The notes under the pieces: model-generated
Seen by the model: only the letters and a program-made list of their open reading frames with translations
What the model was told of the DNA's origin: nothing
Database searches by the model: none
NCBI GenBank assembly: GCA_934454845.1
Contig: CAKSGV010000006.1
Location: forward strand, 1-64,000
Source: an uncultured Eubacteriales bacterium
GTDB taxonomy: Bacteria; Bacillota; Clostridia; Oscillospirales; Acutalibacteraceae
Length of the DNA stretch: 64,000 bases
Reading direction: 5' to 3'
Translations under genes and position numbers: made by a program
Shown here: positions 53,613 through 62,248 of the stretch, piece after piece
Layout of the letters: every line of letters begins with the position of its first letter
How positions within the stretch are numbered: position 1 is the first letter of the stretch

Positions 53613-54173
53613 TTATTTTTCATCTTTGATTCTTTCTATCAGTTCTGCGGACATTCCTTTGCAAAGAGATGTAAGCCTTAAAAGATCGTTTATCGCTTTA
53701 TCTTCCATTCCCGACATAAGCCAATGAATAACAAGTCCGAAAAATTCGCATTTTATAAAGTTGATTATTACATTGCGATCCTCATCGTCTATCTCGTCGT
53801 CGGCGAATACGGTTTTAACATAAGTTTTTACCGCATAATCGCACATTTTCATAAGCTCTGTTTCGAAAAGCTCGCGATTGACCGAGTTATATATATGAAG
53901 TGCGGCTTTTTTATTTTCAAGCGCAAATGAAAATGCATAATTAAAGCATTCGTCAATAGAATTAATTGTGGGAAATTGCTCGATTATTCTTTGTGTTTCC
54001 TCTGTGATAATTTCTTCTATAAGAGAAGGAATATCCTGAAAGTGATAATAAAAAGAATTTCGGTTTATCCCGCAATCCTCCACTATATCTTTGACGCTTA
54101 TTTTGGACAGCGGTTTTTCGTTTAAAAGTTTAATAAATGAAGCTTTAATAGCTTTTTTCGTAAAATTTGCCAT
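53613..54173 (-). CDS. TetR-family regulator of the MMPL operon
   Basis: 186 residues with the helix-turn-helix at about 24-45 (ISVKDIVEDCGINRNSFYYHFQD) and a C-terminal domain like the DhaS/TetR-C group. Start set by GGGGAGAG. Its place upstream of DUF308-MMPL-YhgE suggests it represses that exporter; proof would need an operator. Confidence 0.88.
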   Translation of the reverse strand: MANFTKKAIKASFIKLLNEKPLSKISVKDIVEDCGINRNSFYYHFQDIPSLIEEIITEETQRIIEQFPTINSIDECFNYAFSFALENKKAALHIYNSVNRELFETELMKMCDYAVKTYVKTVFADDEIDDEDRNVIINFIKCEFFGLVIHWLMSGMEDKAINDLLRLTSLCKGMSAELIERIKDEK

Positions 54174-54194
54174 TTCTCTCCCCTTATTTTGCTT

Positions 54195-54980
54195 TTAATT
54201 TTTATAAAGCGAGCTTGACGGAATTTTTAGACCGTTTTCTGAGAAAACATCCTGAATTATTTCGTTTGCACTGCGCATAACAGGCTTCTTGTTTTCAGGT
54301 TTAGTGTAAATAAACAGCATATAGGAAATTCTTGTTTCCGATAATTCCTGGGTGCCCTCAAAAGTGCATTTTTTAACAGTTTTAAGCTTATTTACCCTAT
54401 CTTTTATTTCTTCGCAGATATTTCGCATTTTATCGGCAGGCACTTCATAAGACGCCGGCACGCTAACGCACAAAAGCTCCGAAACCTTTGTTATCTCGGA
54501 AATATTTCTGTTGGACACGGTTAATATATCTCCGCTGTCAACATCCTGCATTTTAGTGACCTTAATATTAAATGAAATTATTTTTGCTTCTATTCCGCCG
54601 TATCTCACAACATCTCCGACGCTGAAAAAATTATCCATAATAATATTAGTGCCCATAATGATATCTTTCAAAATATCCTGGAGCGCAAAGCCTACCACCA
54701 CGCCTGCAACTCCGAGACCTGTGAGAAGCGAGGAAACATTCACCCCGTTTATTTGGAGCACAGTAAGAGCGCAAAAAATAAGAATGAGATATTTAATAAG
54801 ATTAGCAATGAATTTTGTGTGAGTTTTGGTTTTAGCATTGCGGTCCTTATTTTCAAGAAATTTTATGAAAAGCTTTTTTATCAGAAACCACAGCCCGACC
54901 GCCACCGCAACAACGGCTATGCTTGCCCAAAGATTTTTTGAAAATACTATACTTTTTAATGTTTCTCTGAAATCTTCCAT
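54195..54980 (-). CDS. MscS-family mechanosensitive channel
   Basis: 261 residues with three membrane helices; the third, pore-lining one contains LTGLGVAGVVVGFALQDILKD, the Gly/Ala pattern of MscS TM3, followed by the beta domain (FFSVGDVVRYGG, then VSNRNISE). The C-terminal domain is short. Opens under osmotic downshock. 21 bases upstream of the TetR gene on the same strand. Confidence 0.93.
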   Translation of the reverse strand: MEDFRETLKSIVFSKNLWASIAVVAVAVGLWFLIKKLFIKFLENKDRNAKTKTHTKFIANLIKYLILIFCALTVLQINGVNVSSLLTGLGVAGVVVGFALQDILKDIIMGTNIIMDNFFSVGDVVRYGGIEAKIISFNIKVTKMQDVDSGDILTVSNRNISEITKVSELLCVSVPASYEVPADKMRNICEEIKDRVNKLKTVKKCTFEGTQELSETRISYMLFIYTKPENKKPVMRSANEIIQDVFSENGLKIPSSSLYKN

Positions 54981-55047
54981 ATTTCCTCCGGGCTTTTATT
55001 TTTAAATAATATATCATATTTCAGAAATTTTTTCAATATTAAAAAAT

Positions 55048-55066
55048 CCCCGATTAAAAATCGTGG
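55048..55066 (-). terminator. Terminator after the esterase fragment
   Basis: CCCCGATT-AAA-AATCGTGG pairs over 8 bases with one mismatch and is followed by six T on the minus strand. Confidence 0.6.
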
Positions 55067-55074
55067 ACTTAAAA

Positions 55075-55310
55075 TTATTTGAATACTTTATTTAAAAATT
55101 TCGCTGCGTGATCAGACCAGCTTTCGGCATTGGTGCCTTCTGCAAGCCCCACGCCGTGGCCTACCTCTTTAAAGCTTTCCATTTCGCAGAAAACTCCTAT
55201 ATTTTTAAGCTTATTATAATAAGGAATACTGTTATCTTCAGGAATTACCGCATTATCCTCTTCGCCAAACCATATAAAAGTGGGAAGAGTGGAAACCTTA
55301 CTGCCCTTCT
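55075..55310 (-). pseudogene. 3' fragment of an alpha/beta hydrolase, partial copy of the gene at 56215
   Basis: The last about 75 codons encode TFIWFGEEDNAVIPEDNS ... EVGHGVGLAEGTNAESW, nearly the same as the C terminus of the intact esterase 1.1 kb to the right. It has the catalytic Asp and His regions but not the serine half. Similarity breaks off near 55305-55310, where unrelated sequence begins. By eye the copies share some 85-90% of bases, so the duplication is not very recent. Confidence 0.8.
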
Positions 55311-55600
55311 GAAATATCGCAAAAAGATATAGCACTGTGGGAGATATCTGAAACAATTTTTGACGATTTCACGGCTCATAAAGTCTATTTACAAGACAAA
55401 AAAACTTTTGACGTGTTCAATTAAAAAAACTTGAAAAAAAAGAAAAAAGGAGTTATTATAATGAATAAAGAACAAGCGAAAGATTGTATTGTCTAGACGA
55501 AGGTACTGCTATTTCTGTTTTATCAACTCTGATGTTAGACGCATCATTATTCCCTTATAGGCAGGTTGAAATTGATACAAATATAAATTTATAATTTTAG
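55311..55600 (+). pseudogene. Decayed plus-strand gene remnants
   Basis: A frame without a start codon, ending ALWEISETIFDDF ... TFDVFN at a stop at 55422-55424, looks like the C terminus of a lost gene. It is followed by a good ribosome binding site (GGAG, 55448-55451) and an ATG at 55461 whose frame stops after 11 codons; the sequence then continues in a shifted frame (DEGTAISVLSTLMLDASLF ...) to a stop at 55592. Both read as fragments of genes removed by deletion or frameshift. The families were not recognised. Confidence 0.5.
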
Positions 55601-55610
55601 GAGGAAATTT

Positions 55611-56162
55611 ATGAAAAAGATAATATCCGTTGCGGCAGCCGTTTTATGCATTGGACTTCTCTTTTGCGGGTGTCAAACAAAAAATTCCGCCGTCAGTGAA
55701 AAAGAAGTAAAAAACCGTGTGATTTACAACAAGGTTACAAATGCTGCTCAAAAAGATTTTTTCAACTATGCTTTTGCAGAAGGATCCGAAGAAAAAGCAA
55801 CTATTCTTTCCGAAAATGAGAAGGATGCAAAAAAAGACATTGAAACAGATCTTAAAATCTGCTCCGATTGCAAAGATAAAAAAATCCTGATTTCAAAATC
55901 CGATGCCAAAAAAGCAGCGAAAAAAGAGTTCAAAAATCTTAAATCCGATTCTTCACAAAAAAAATATTATGATTTTCTTTCCAAAGCTATAAAAGAAAAC
56001 GGATTATCCGAATCGGAATTTATCAATATAACCTGTGAAAATGCTTATTATTTTTATAACAGAGCTGCACTCAAGAGTTATTTTCAGTCTAATTTATATG
56101 ATTCCGACAGCAATTTATCTCTTGATGAGCAATTTGAAAACTACACAGATAATCTTAAATAG
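55611..56162 (+). CDS. Lipoprotein of unknown function
   Basis: 183 residues with a lipoprotein signal peptide (MKKIISVAAAVLCIGLLFCGC, lipidation at C21). The mature part is mostly helical and very rich in K, E and S; CSDC is its only cysteine pair. Strong GGAGG upstream and a terminator downstream mark it as a live single gene. It lies exactly between the two copies of the esterase 3' end. Function unknown. Confidence 0.8.
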   Translation: MKKIISVAAAVLCIGLLFCGCQTKNSAVSEKEVKNRVIYNKVTNAAQKDFFNYAFAEGSEEKATILSENEKDAKKDIETDLKICSDCKDKKILISKSDAKKAAKKEFKNLKSDSSQKKYYDFLSKAIKENGLSESEFINITCENAYYFYNRAALKSYFQSNLYDSDSNLSLDEQFENYTDNLK

Positions 56163-56175
56163 CCTCTAAAAAGCG

Positions 56176-56209
56176 AGATTCCCAAAGCTTAATGCTGCTT
56201 TGGGAATCT
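56176..56209. terminator. Terminator after the lipoprotein gene
   Basis: AGATTCCCAAAGC / GCTTTGGGAATCT, a perfect 13-bp stem with T5 on the plus strand. The convergent esterase gene ends 6 bases further. Confidence 0.9.
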
Positions 56210-56214
56210 TTTTA

Positions 56215-57036
56215 TTAAAATACCTTATTGAGAAATTCAACTGCACGCTCAGACCATATTTCGGCATTGGTGCCTTCTGCAAGGCCTGCGCCGTGGCCTA
56301 CCTCTTTAAAGCTTTCCATTTCGCAGAAAACTCCTATATTTTTAAGCTTATTATAATAAGGAATACTGTTTTCTTCAGGTATGACTGCACTATCCTCTTC
56401 GCCGAACCATATAAAAGTGGGCGGAGTGGATTTTTTTGCGGAATTTATGCCTGTGAATTCATTTCTTTTTTCATCATCAAAATCAAGGATCTCGGGCATA
56501 TTTCCGAAAGTGCCCGAAAGAAGAGTTGTAACAGGGTAACAAAGAACGCAGGCGTCGGGAAGAGAAGAAAGCCTGCCTATTTCATCATCGGCGCAAAATC
56601 CGGGTCTGTCAAACAAAGAAAGCGACATAGCTAAATGCCCGCCTGCCGAAAATCCGCACACGGCGATTTTATCCGATTTATATCCGTACTCTTTAGCTTT
56701 ATATCTTGCATACTGAACGGCTCTTATACCGTCTGCAAAAATAGCGTTTCCTCTGTAACCCTGCTCGGGGTTTTCCCTGTTTCCCACTCTATAGTGAGCA
56801 ACAAATGCAAAATAATTTAAAGAATTAAACTTTTTTGCGACCCTGAAAGCCGCCGCGTCGCCCCTGGCAAAATATCCGCCTCCGGGGAATATCACCACTG
56901 CGCCTTTAGGATTTTTAACAGGGAATTCGGAAATATAAGGATAATTTTTTATCATTGGCTCAAGCCCCGAATAAAGCACGGGTTCTTTAGAAAATTCCTC
57001 ATTATAAAAAGGAACATTATTATACAGTTCTTTCAT
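56215..57036 (-). CDS. Alpha/beta hydrolase (acetylesterase-like)
   Basis: A 273-residue esterase of the BD-FAE/HSL-like group: oxyanion loop VVIFPGGGYFARG (48-59), nucleophile elbow GFSAGG with S130, the catalytic Asp region WFGEEDSAV and His in VGHGAGLA. No signal peptide. Likely removes acetyl groups from sugars or other small esters. It overlaps the phosphopantetheinyl transferase gene by 4 bases. Its 3' end is duplicated at 55075. Confidence 0.88.
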   Translation of the reverse strand: MKELYNNVPFYNEEFSKEPVLYSGLEPMIKNYPYISEFPVKNPKGAVVIFPGGGYFARGDAAAFRVAKKFNSLNYFAFVAHYRVGNRENPEQGYRGNAIFADGIRAVQYARYKAKEYGYKSDKIAVCGFSAGGHLAMSLSLFDRPGFCADDEIGRLSSLPDACVLCYPVTTLLSGTFGNMPEILDFDDEKRNEFTGINSAKKSTPPTFIWFGEEDSAVIPEENSIPYYNKLKNIGVFCEMESFKEVGHGAGLAEGTNAEIWSERAVEFLNKVF

Positions 57037-57614
57037 TTTTTACTCCTGAAAATACTTAAATAATATTTTTCATCATTAAAATATAAAGGATAAGAAGTAA
57101 CATTTTCGCTTATTTCTTTTTTAAAGGAATTTATGCTTTTGAGCTCGCTTATTCCCTTTCCGCTCGCTTTGCAAACACTTTCCTTAACAGTCCATATCCT
57201 AATAAATTCATTTAAAAAATCCTTATCGGGCAAAGAAATAAGAAAATCGTTTTCCTCTTTAAAAAAATATTTTTCGGATATTTTTTTAAGGCTTTTTTCG
57301 TTTCCCAAAACCTCCTCGATATCAAGCCCTATCCTATCGCAGGTGACATCAAGTTTTATCAGATTTTTAAGTTCAGGCATAGATACAGGCTCAAAATCAA
57401 AGCTTAATGCTGCGGCGGCAAAATGTTTTGAATGGGAAACCGAAAAATCCGCGGATTTAAAATCGATCTCGGGTCGGTTTTTTTCAGAAAAGTAAATTTT
57501 ATTTTCCATATCCTTTCCGAAAACCGACTTTAATAAAGCATTTCTTAAAGATACTCCCGTGTTGTGGCGGGAAATGGCGTTATCCTCACAGTTTTTAAAG
57601 GCAATAAGAATCAT
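57033..57614 (-). CDS. 4'-phosphopantetheinyl transferase (Sfp type)
   Basis: 193 residues that load phosphopantetheine onto carrier proteins. Signatures: FSVSHSKHFAAAA, RIGLDIEEV (metal-binding Asp) and FIRIWTVKESVCKASGKG (the W-x-x-K-E helix). Start taken as the ATG at 57614, just after the permease stop. An Sfp-type enzyme implies a secondary-metabolite or siderophore-like synthase elsewhere, or it may simply serve acyl carrier protein. Confidence 0.9.
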   Translation of the reverse strand: MILIAFKNCEDNAISRHNTGVSLRNALLKSVFGKDMENKIYFSEKNRPEIDFKSADFSVSHSKHFAAAALSFDFEPVSMPELKNLIKLDVTCDRIGLDIEEVLGNEKSLKKISEKYFFKEENDFLISLPDKDFLNEFIRIWTVKESVCKASGKGISELKSINSFKKEISENVTSYPLYFNDEKYYLSIFRSKK

Positions 57615-57615
57615 A

Positions 57616-59217
57616 TTAAAGCGCCTTGAATTTTCTAACACCCGCGGTTTTTAAGCCTTTATAGCAAATGAGGCACAAAGCCGCCGTTACTATAGTGACA
57701 ATTCCGAGATAAACGGGCGCCGAAACAGATTTTCTAATAAAGAAATAAGGCAGGAACACTGCTATATCGTAAGCCCAGCCGCCGAGCATTGTAAACATAA
57801 CGCACATACTCTGCTTTACGGCTACAGTTTCATTCACCCAATCGAGATTAGGTTTAATACAGTTAAGATAAAGACCGAAAACCGCCGAAAGCAGCATAAA
57901 CACCTGCGGAACCGCAAGAATATAAACTGCGCTTAAAACATCGGGCTTAAACACGATTATTGCGCTGGTGCCGAAAAATATGAGCGGTACGGAAGTAAGG
58001 GCTAAATGAAGCTTTAATTTCGCGTTTAATATATCCGTTTCATTTATCGGCAGTGATCTTAATATCCAAATATTTTTGCCCTCCAAAGAAACAGAGGGTG
58101 CGGTGATATCATTCATAGAGGCTATCAGGCAGATTATCGCCACTATAGAAAAATATATGGTTTTTGCACCTATAAATTCGTCTAACCCGTCTAAAGCAGT
58201 CAATACAGCTTTGCCTTTAATAAGGAGTGCCGCTCCTCCGAGGATAAGGAATAGAGATGCCATTGAGCAATTAAGCATATAAGCAGGGCTTGACATAAAT
58301 CTTGTGAATTCTTTTTTGAAAAGAGCTTTTTTGATAGAAATTTTTGCCGATATTCTTTCCTTTTTACCTGATCTTTTAACATTCGCCGTTGAAAAAGCAA
58401 GCTTTAAAAAGCTCTTTTTTATAACTAAATAGGTAAGAACAAGCGTAAGAGCGATAACTAAAATCATTATCAAAGCCTGAGTTATATCACCCTCGGCGGC
58501 TTTTCCGATAAAGTAAACAAAATAGAAATTATTTTTCAGATTATTGCCTATCGTTACGGCATTTTCAAGAATTTTGGTTATAACGGAGCTTGCTTTAAAA
58601 TAGCAGAAATAATAAATTCCTATAAAAACAAGCGACGCTAAAACAGTGATGAGCGATTTATTTTTTAATTTTTTAGTTATTTTAGCGACAAGATAGCCTA
58701 ATGCACAGGAAAGGATAAACACGAAAACGGATACGCAAACCGTAATGCATACAGCGCCGAAAAAGGCTTTAAGCGAAAATCCGCCTATGAACATATACAC
58801 TAATCCCGCAGGGATTACAACTATTCCAGAATAAAGAAATCCCATTAAATAAACGCCGAGAAGTCTAGATATAATAACATATTTTATATCTATCGGTAAG
58901 GAAAGCAAAAGATCATTATCCTTAGCGCAGTAAAGACTCTGAAAAGTATTAAAAACACTGCCGAAAATTCCGAGCAGTACCGCCACTCCGATAAGGAGGC
59001 TGTAATACATCCAGCCGAGTTTTGCCGGGATCAAAGCACTGCCGAGCAGGTAGGACACTCCTATAAACATTCCTCCGAGAACGACCAAAACAAGCAGCGC
59101 AAAAAGAGCGATAAACGCTATACTTGCGCCCTTTGATCTTGCTTTACCCTTTTTTCTGTCATAAAAAAAGGATTGATTTAATTCATAAAGCTGTTTTTTA
59201 AGAAGAATTTTAAGCAT
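57616..59217 (-). CDS. ABC-2-type exporter permease
   Basis: 533 residues with about 12 membrane helices, of the large single-chain permease type seen with ABC ATPases in Clostridia (LLKKQLYELNQSFFYDRKKGKARSKG at the start). Directly follows the ATPase gene (3-base gap). Substrate unknown. Confidence 0.85.
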   Translation of the reverse strand: MLKILLKKQLYELNQSFFYDRKKGKARSKGASIAFIALFALLVLVVLGGMFIGVSYLLGSALIPAKLGWMYYSLLIGVAVLLGIFGSVFNTFQSLYCAKDNDLLLSLPIDIKYVIISRLLGVYLMGFLYSGIVVIPAGLVYMFIGGFSLKAFFGAVCITVCVSVFVFILSCALGYLVAKITKKLKNKSLITVLASLVFIGIYYFCYFKASSVITKILENAVTIGNNLKNNFYFVYFIGKAAEGDITQALIMILVIALTLVLTYLVIKKSFLKLAFSTANVKRSGKKERISAKISIKKALFKKEFTRFMSSPAYMLNCSMASLFLILGGAALLIKGKAVLTALDGLDEFIGAKTIYFSIVAIICLIASMNDITAPSVSLEGKNIWILRSLPINETDILNAKLKLHLALTSVPLIFFGTSAIIVFKPDVLSAVYILAVPQVFMLLSAVFGLYLNCIKPNLDWVNETVAVKQSMCVMFTMLGGWAYDIAVFLPYFFIRKSVSAPVYLGIVTIVTAALCLICYKGLKTAGVRKFKAL

Positions 59218-59220
59218 TAA

Positions 59221-59925
59221 TTATCCCTCCAGCTCTAAGAATACACTTTCAAGACTTAAATCGCCCTTGACCTCTTCCATAGTTCCCGATTTTATAAGGC
59301 TGCCCTCTTTAATTATTGCGACTTTATCGCAAAGCTTTTCGGCAACTTCAAGAACATGGGTGGAGAAGAATATTGCTCCGCCGTTATCGCAGAATTCTCT
59401 CATCATAGTTTTAAGCTGGTGCGAAGCTTTAGGATCAAGTCCTACAAAAGGCTCATCCATTATAATAAGCTTCGGGCTGTGTATCCAGGCGGATATCACG
59501 GCAAGCTTTTGCTTCATTCCGTGAGAATATGAGGATATAGGTGAAGAAAGATCGGCCGTAAGTTCAAAAACATCGGCATATTTTTCAATTTTTTCTTTTC
59601 TTTCATCAGTTGAAACTCCGAAAATATCCGCTACAAAATTAAGGTATTTCATACCCGTCATATAATCATAAAGATCAGGGTTATCAGGGATATAGGCGAT
59701 CCTTTTTTTGCATTCGAGCGGATCTTCTTTTACGGAAATACCGTCGATCAAAATCTCGCCGCTGTCAAAATCAAGAATTCCCGCAACAGATTTTAAAGTT
59801 GTGGTTTTTCCGGCACCGTTATGTCCGATAAAACCGTAGATCTCGCCGGGTAAAATGTGAAGTGTAAGGTCTTTTAAGACTTTTTTATCGCCATAACTTT
59901 TAGAAAGTCCGTTAATTTTAAGCAT
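59221..59925 (-). CDS. ABC transporter ATPase
   Basis: 234 residues: Walker A GHNGAGKTT, signature YSHGMKQKLA (LSGGQ variant typical of this exporter class), Walker B LIIMDEPFVGLD. First gene of the exporter-PPTase-esterase unit, behind the promoter at 59980-60008. Confidence 0.93.
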   Translation of the reverse strand: MLKINGLSKSYGDKKVLKDLTLHILPGEIYGFIGHNGAGKTTTLKSVAGILDFDSGEILIDGISVKEDPLECKKRIAYIPDNPDLYDYMTGMKYLNFVADIFGVSTDERKEKIEKYADVFELTADLSSPISSYSHGMKQKLAVISAWIHSPKLIIMDEPFVGLDPKASHQLKTMMREFCDNGGAIFFSTHVLEVAEKLCDKVAIIKEGSLIKSGTMEEVKGDLSLESVFLELEG

Positions 59926-59951
59926 TCAAAGCACCACCGTTGAAAATATTT

Positions 59952-60008
59952 AAAGCAGTGTATAAAACACACTGCTTTAATTTTACCTTCTTTATATTCC
60001 GTTGTCAA
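59952..60008 (-). promoter_or_regulatory. Terminator of the glutamate synthase operon and promoter of the ABC operon
   Basis: TTGACA (60003-60008), 17 bases, TAAAAT (59980-59985) on the minus strand, directly past the gltB3-like stop. AAAGCAGTGT / ACACTGCTTT (59952-59961, 59969-59978) straddles the likely start point, so it acts mainly on transcripts coming from the glutamate synthase genes. Confidence 0.65.
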
Positions 60009-60011
60009 CTG

Positions 60012-60728
60012 TCAATTGGCGACATAAAGCTGTTTATAAGGGTTTTTAGTGTCGGGTGTTATAACATAAAAATCCTCCGAGATAACTTCTTCAAAATCGT
60101 ACCCGAAAATCGAACAAAATCTTTCTAAAACAGGAAGAATATCATCCATATCTTTCTTATCTGCTTTTTTAACGGTCGTCTGCTTAGGAAACTCAATATT
60201 ATCGATATTTCCTCTGATAATCATTTTTCCGCCGTGCATTCCCGTGCAGGGGAAATTGCCGACAGTCGGCTTGCTGCCATTTGTCAGACCCAATACTATA
60301 ATCAGTCCTCCCGCCTGGTACTCTCCGAGAAAGCTGCCTGCTTTTCCGCCTATCATTATAACAGGCTGTTTTTCCTCGTAAGCTTTCATATGTATTCCCG
60401 CACGGTAGCCGGCATTACCTTTTATAAAAATTTCTCCTCCGCGCATAGCGTAACCTACAGCGTCGCCCGCATTGCCGTAAATAATTATCTTGCCGTCGTT
60501 CATAGTATCTCCCACAGCGTCCTGTGCGTTTCCGAAAACCTTTATTTTGCCGCCTGTTAAATAAGCTCCCAAAGCATTCCCGGGAATTCCTTTGAGCGTT
60601 ACGTTTCCGTCTTTCATTCCCGCGCATAAAAATCTTTGCCCCAAGCAGTTATCTATTTCTATATCCTTTTCATTTCTGATAGCTTCATTAAGCTCCGAAA
60701 AATTCTTATTTTCTGCACTTATCTTCAT
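60012..60728 (-). CDS. Split glutamate synthase, GXGXG-domain subunit
   Basis: 238 residues forming the right-handed beta-helix (GXGXG) domain that in ordinary GltB is the C-terminal part: repeats such as GNAQDAVGDTMNDGKIIIYGNAGDAVGYAMRGGEIFIKG. It links the amidotransferase and synthase sites. Last of three genes that together make up a complete glutamate synthase large subunit, each in its own frame. Confidence 0.92.
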   Translation of the reverse strand: MKISAENKNFSELNEAIRNEKDIEIDNCLGQRFLCAGMKDGNVTLKGIPGNALGAYLTGGKIKVFGNAQDAVGDTMNDGKIIIYGNAGDAVGYAMRGGEIFIKGNAGYRAGIHMKAYEEKQPVIMIGGKAGSFLGEYQAGGLIIVLGLTNGSKPTVGNFPCTGMHGGKMIIRGNIDNIEFPKQTTVKKADKKDMDDILPVLERFCSIFGYDFEEVISEDFYVITPDTKNPYKQLYVAN

Positions 60729-60742
60729 TTTTTCACCTGCTT

Positions 60743-62248
60743 TTATTCTCCTGCGTGAGATATTCCGAGGATATCAAGTTCCTTTTGAGTCATATTTATT
60801 CCTCTTAACATCAATCGGTTTCCTCTTAAGGCTTCTATAGAATTTATTCCCATTCCGCCGAGCATTTCCTTTATTTCATACTGCCACGCCGAAATCACAT
60901 TAATAAGCTTTTTGCAGCTCTTTTCGGAATCGAGCCTTTTAACAAGCTCGGGATTTTGAGTTGCAATTCCCCAGTTGCATTTTCCCGACTGGCAGTTTCT
61001 GCAAAGGTGGCAGCCCATAGCTATGAGCGCGGCAGTGGCAATATAGCAGGCGTCAGCTCCGAGAGCGATAGCTTTTATAACATCCGCCGAGCTTCTTATA
61101 CTTCCTCCCGCAATCAGCGAAACATTATCCCTTATTCCCTCGTCGCGCAGTCTTGTATCAACTGCGGCGATAGCAAGTTCTATAGGAATTCCCACATTAT
61201 CGCGAATTCTTGTAGGAGCGGCGCCCGTTCCTCCTCTTATGCCGTCTATCGCTATGATATCCGCTCCGCTTCTTGCAATTCCGCTCGCAATGGCTGCAAT
61301 ATTATGCACGGCCGCAACCTTTACTATAATAGGCTTTTTATATTCCGTGGCTTCTTTAAGCGAAAAGACAAGCTGTCTTAAATCCTCGATAGAATAAATA
61401 TCGTGGTGAGGAGCGGGAGAAATGGCATCGGACCCTTCGGGAATCATTCTTGTTTTTGAAACGTCACTTGTTATTTTCGATCCCGGCAAGTGGCCGCCTA
61501 TTCCGGGCTTTGCCCCCTGACCCATTTTTATTTCTATTGCGGCTCCGGCATTAAGATAGGTTTCATAAACTCCGAATCTGCCCGATGCCACCTGCACGAT
61601 AGTATTATCCTTATATTTATAAAAATCCTTATGAAGTCCGCCCTCGCCGGTGTTATAAAGAATTCCTAAGGCCTCGGAGGCTTTAGCTAAACTTTCGTGC
61701 GCATTATAGCTAATTGAGCCGTAACTCATAGCGGAAAAAAGAACCGGCAGCGAAAGCTCAAGCTGCGGGGGCATTTTCTTTATTATTTTCCCATTTTCAT
61801 CTCTTTTGATCTCGCTTGATTTTTTGCCTAAAAAAACTTTTGTTTCCATAGGCTCTCTAAGCGGATCGATAGGAGGATTTGTAACCTGAGAAGCATTTAT
61901 AAGAATTCTGTCAAAGTATACCGGCAGTTCATTCGGGTTTCCCATTGATGATAATAATACTCCGCCGCTTTGAGCTTGTTTATATATCTCTTTTACCGTA
62001 CTGCTGTTCCAATTCGCGTTTTCTTTGAAAGCACAGTCGGTCTTGACTATTTTAAGCGCGTGTTCAGGACACATACATACGCACCTTTGGCAGTCCACAC
62101 ACTTTGTTTCATCGCTTTTAAGAGCTTTTGTTTTTTCATCGAAAAAATGAACTCCCATTGAGCACTGCTTAACGCAAATTCCGCAGAGAGTGCACCTTTC
62201 TTTATTTCTTACTATCTCAAAATCCGGAAAAATATAATCTTCAGCCAT
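60743..62248 (-). CDS. Split glutamate synthase, ferredoxin-FMN synthase subunit
   Basis: 501 residues: two N-terminal 4Fe-4S motifs (CTLCGICVKQC, CVDCQRCVCMC), then the FMN-binding glutamate synthase barrel (SAMSYGSISYNAHESLAKA ... GQGAKPGIGGHLPGSK) and the 3Fe-4S motif CHLCRNCQSGKCNWG. Converts 2-oxoglutarate and ammonia to glutamate. The extra ferredoxin domain suggests ferredoxin or a fused electron route instead of a GltD partner, none of which is in the window. Its start overlaps the amidotransferase stop (TGATG). Confidence 0.94.
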   Translation of the reverse strand: MAEDYIFPDFEIVRNKERCTLCGICVKQCSMGVHFFDEKTKALKSDETKCVDCQRCVCMCPEHALKIVKTDCAFKENANWNSSTVKEIYKQAQSGGVLLSSMGNPNELPVYFDRILINASQVTNPPIDPLREPMETKVFLGKKSSEIKRDENGKIIKKMPPQLELSLPVLFSAMSYGSISYNAHESLAKASEALGILYNTGEGGLHKDFYKYKDNTIVQVASGRFGVYETYLNAGAAIEIKMGQGAKPGIGGHLPGSKITSDVSKTRMIPEGSDAISPAPHHDIYSIEDLRQLVFSLKEATEYKKPIIVKVAAVHNIAAIASGIARSGADIIAIDGIRGGTGAAPTRIRDNVGIPIELAIAAVDTRLRDEGIRDNVSLIAGGSIRSSADVIKAIALGADACYIATAALIAMGCHLCRNCQSGKCNWGIATQNPELVKRLDSEKSCKKLINVISAWQYEIKEMLGGMGINSIEALRGNRLMLRGINMTQKELDILGISHAGE

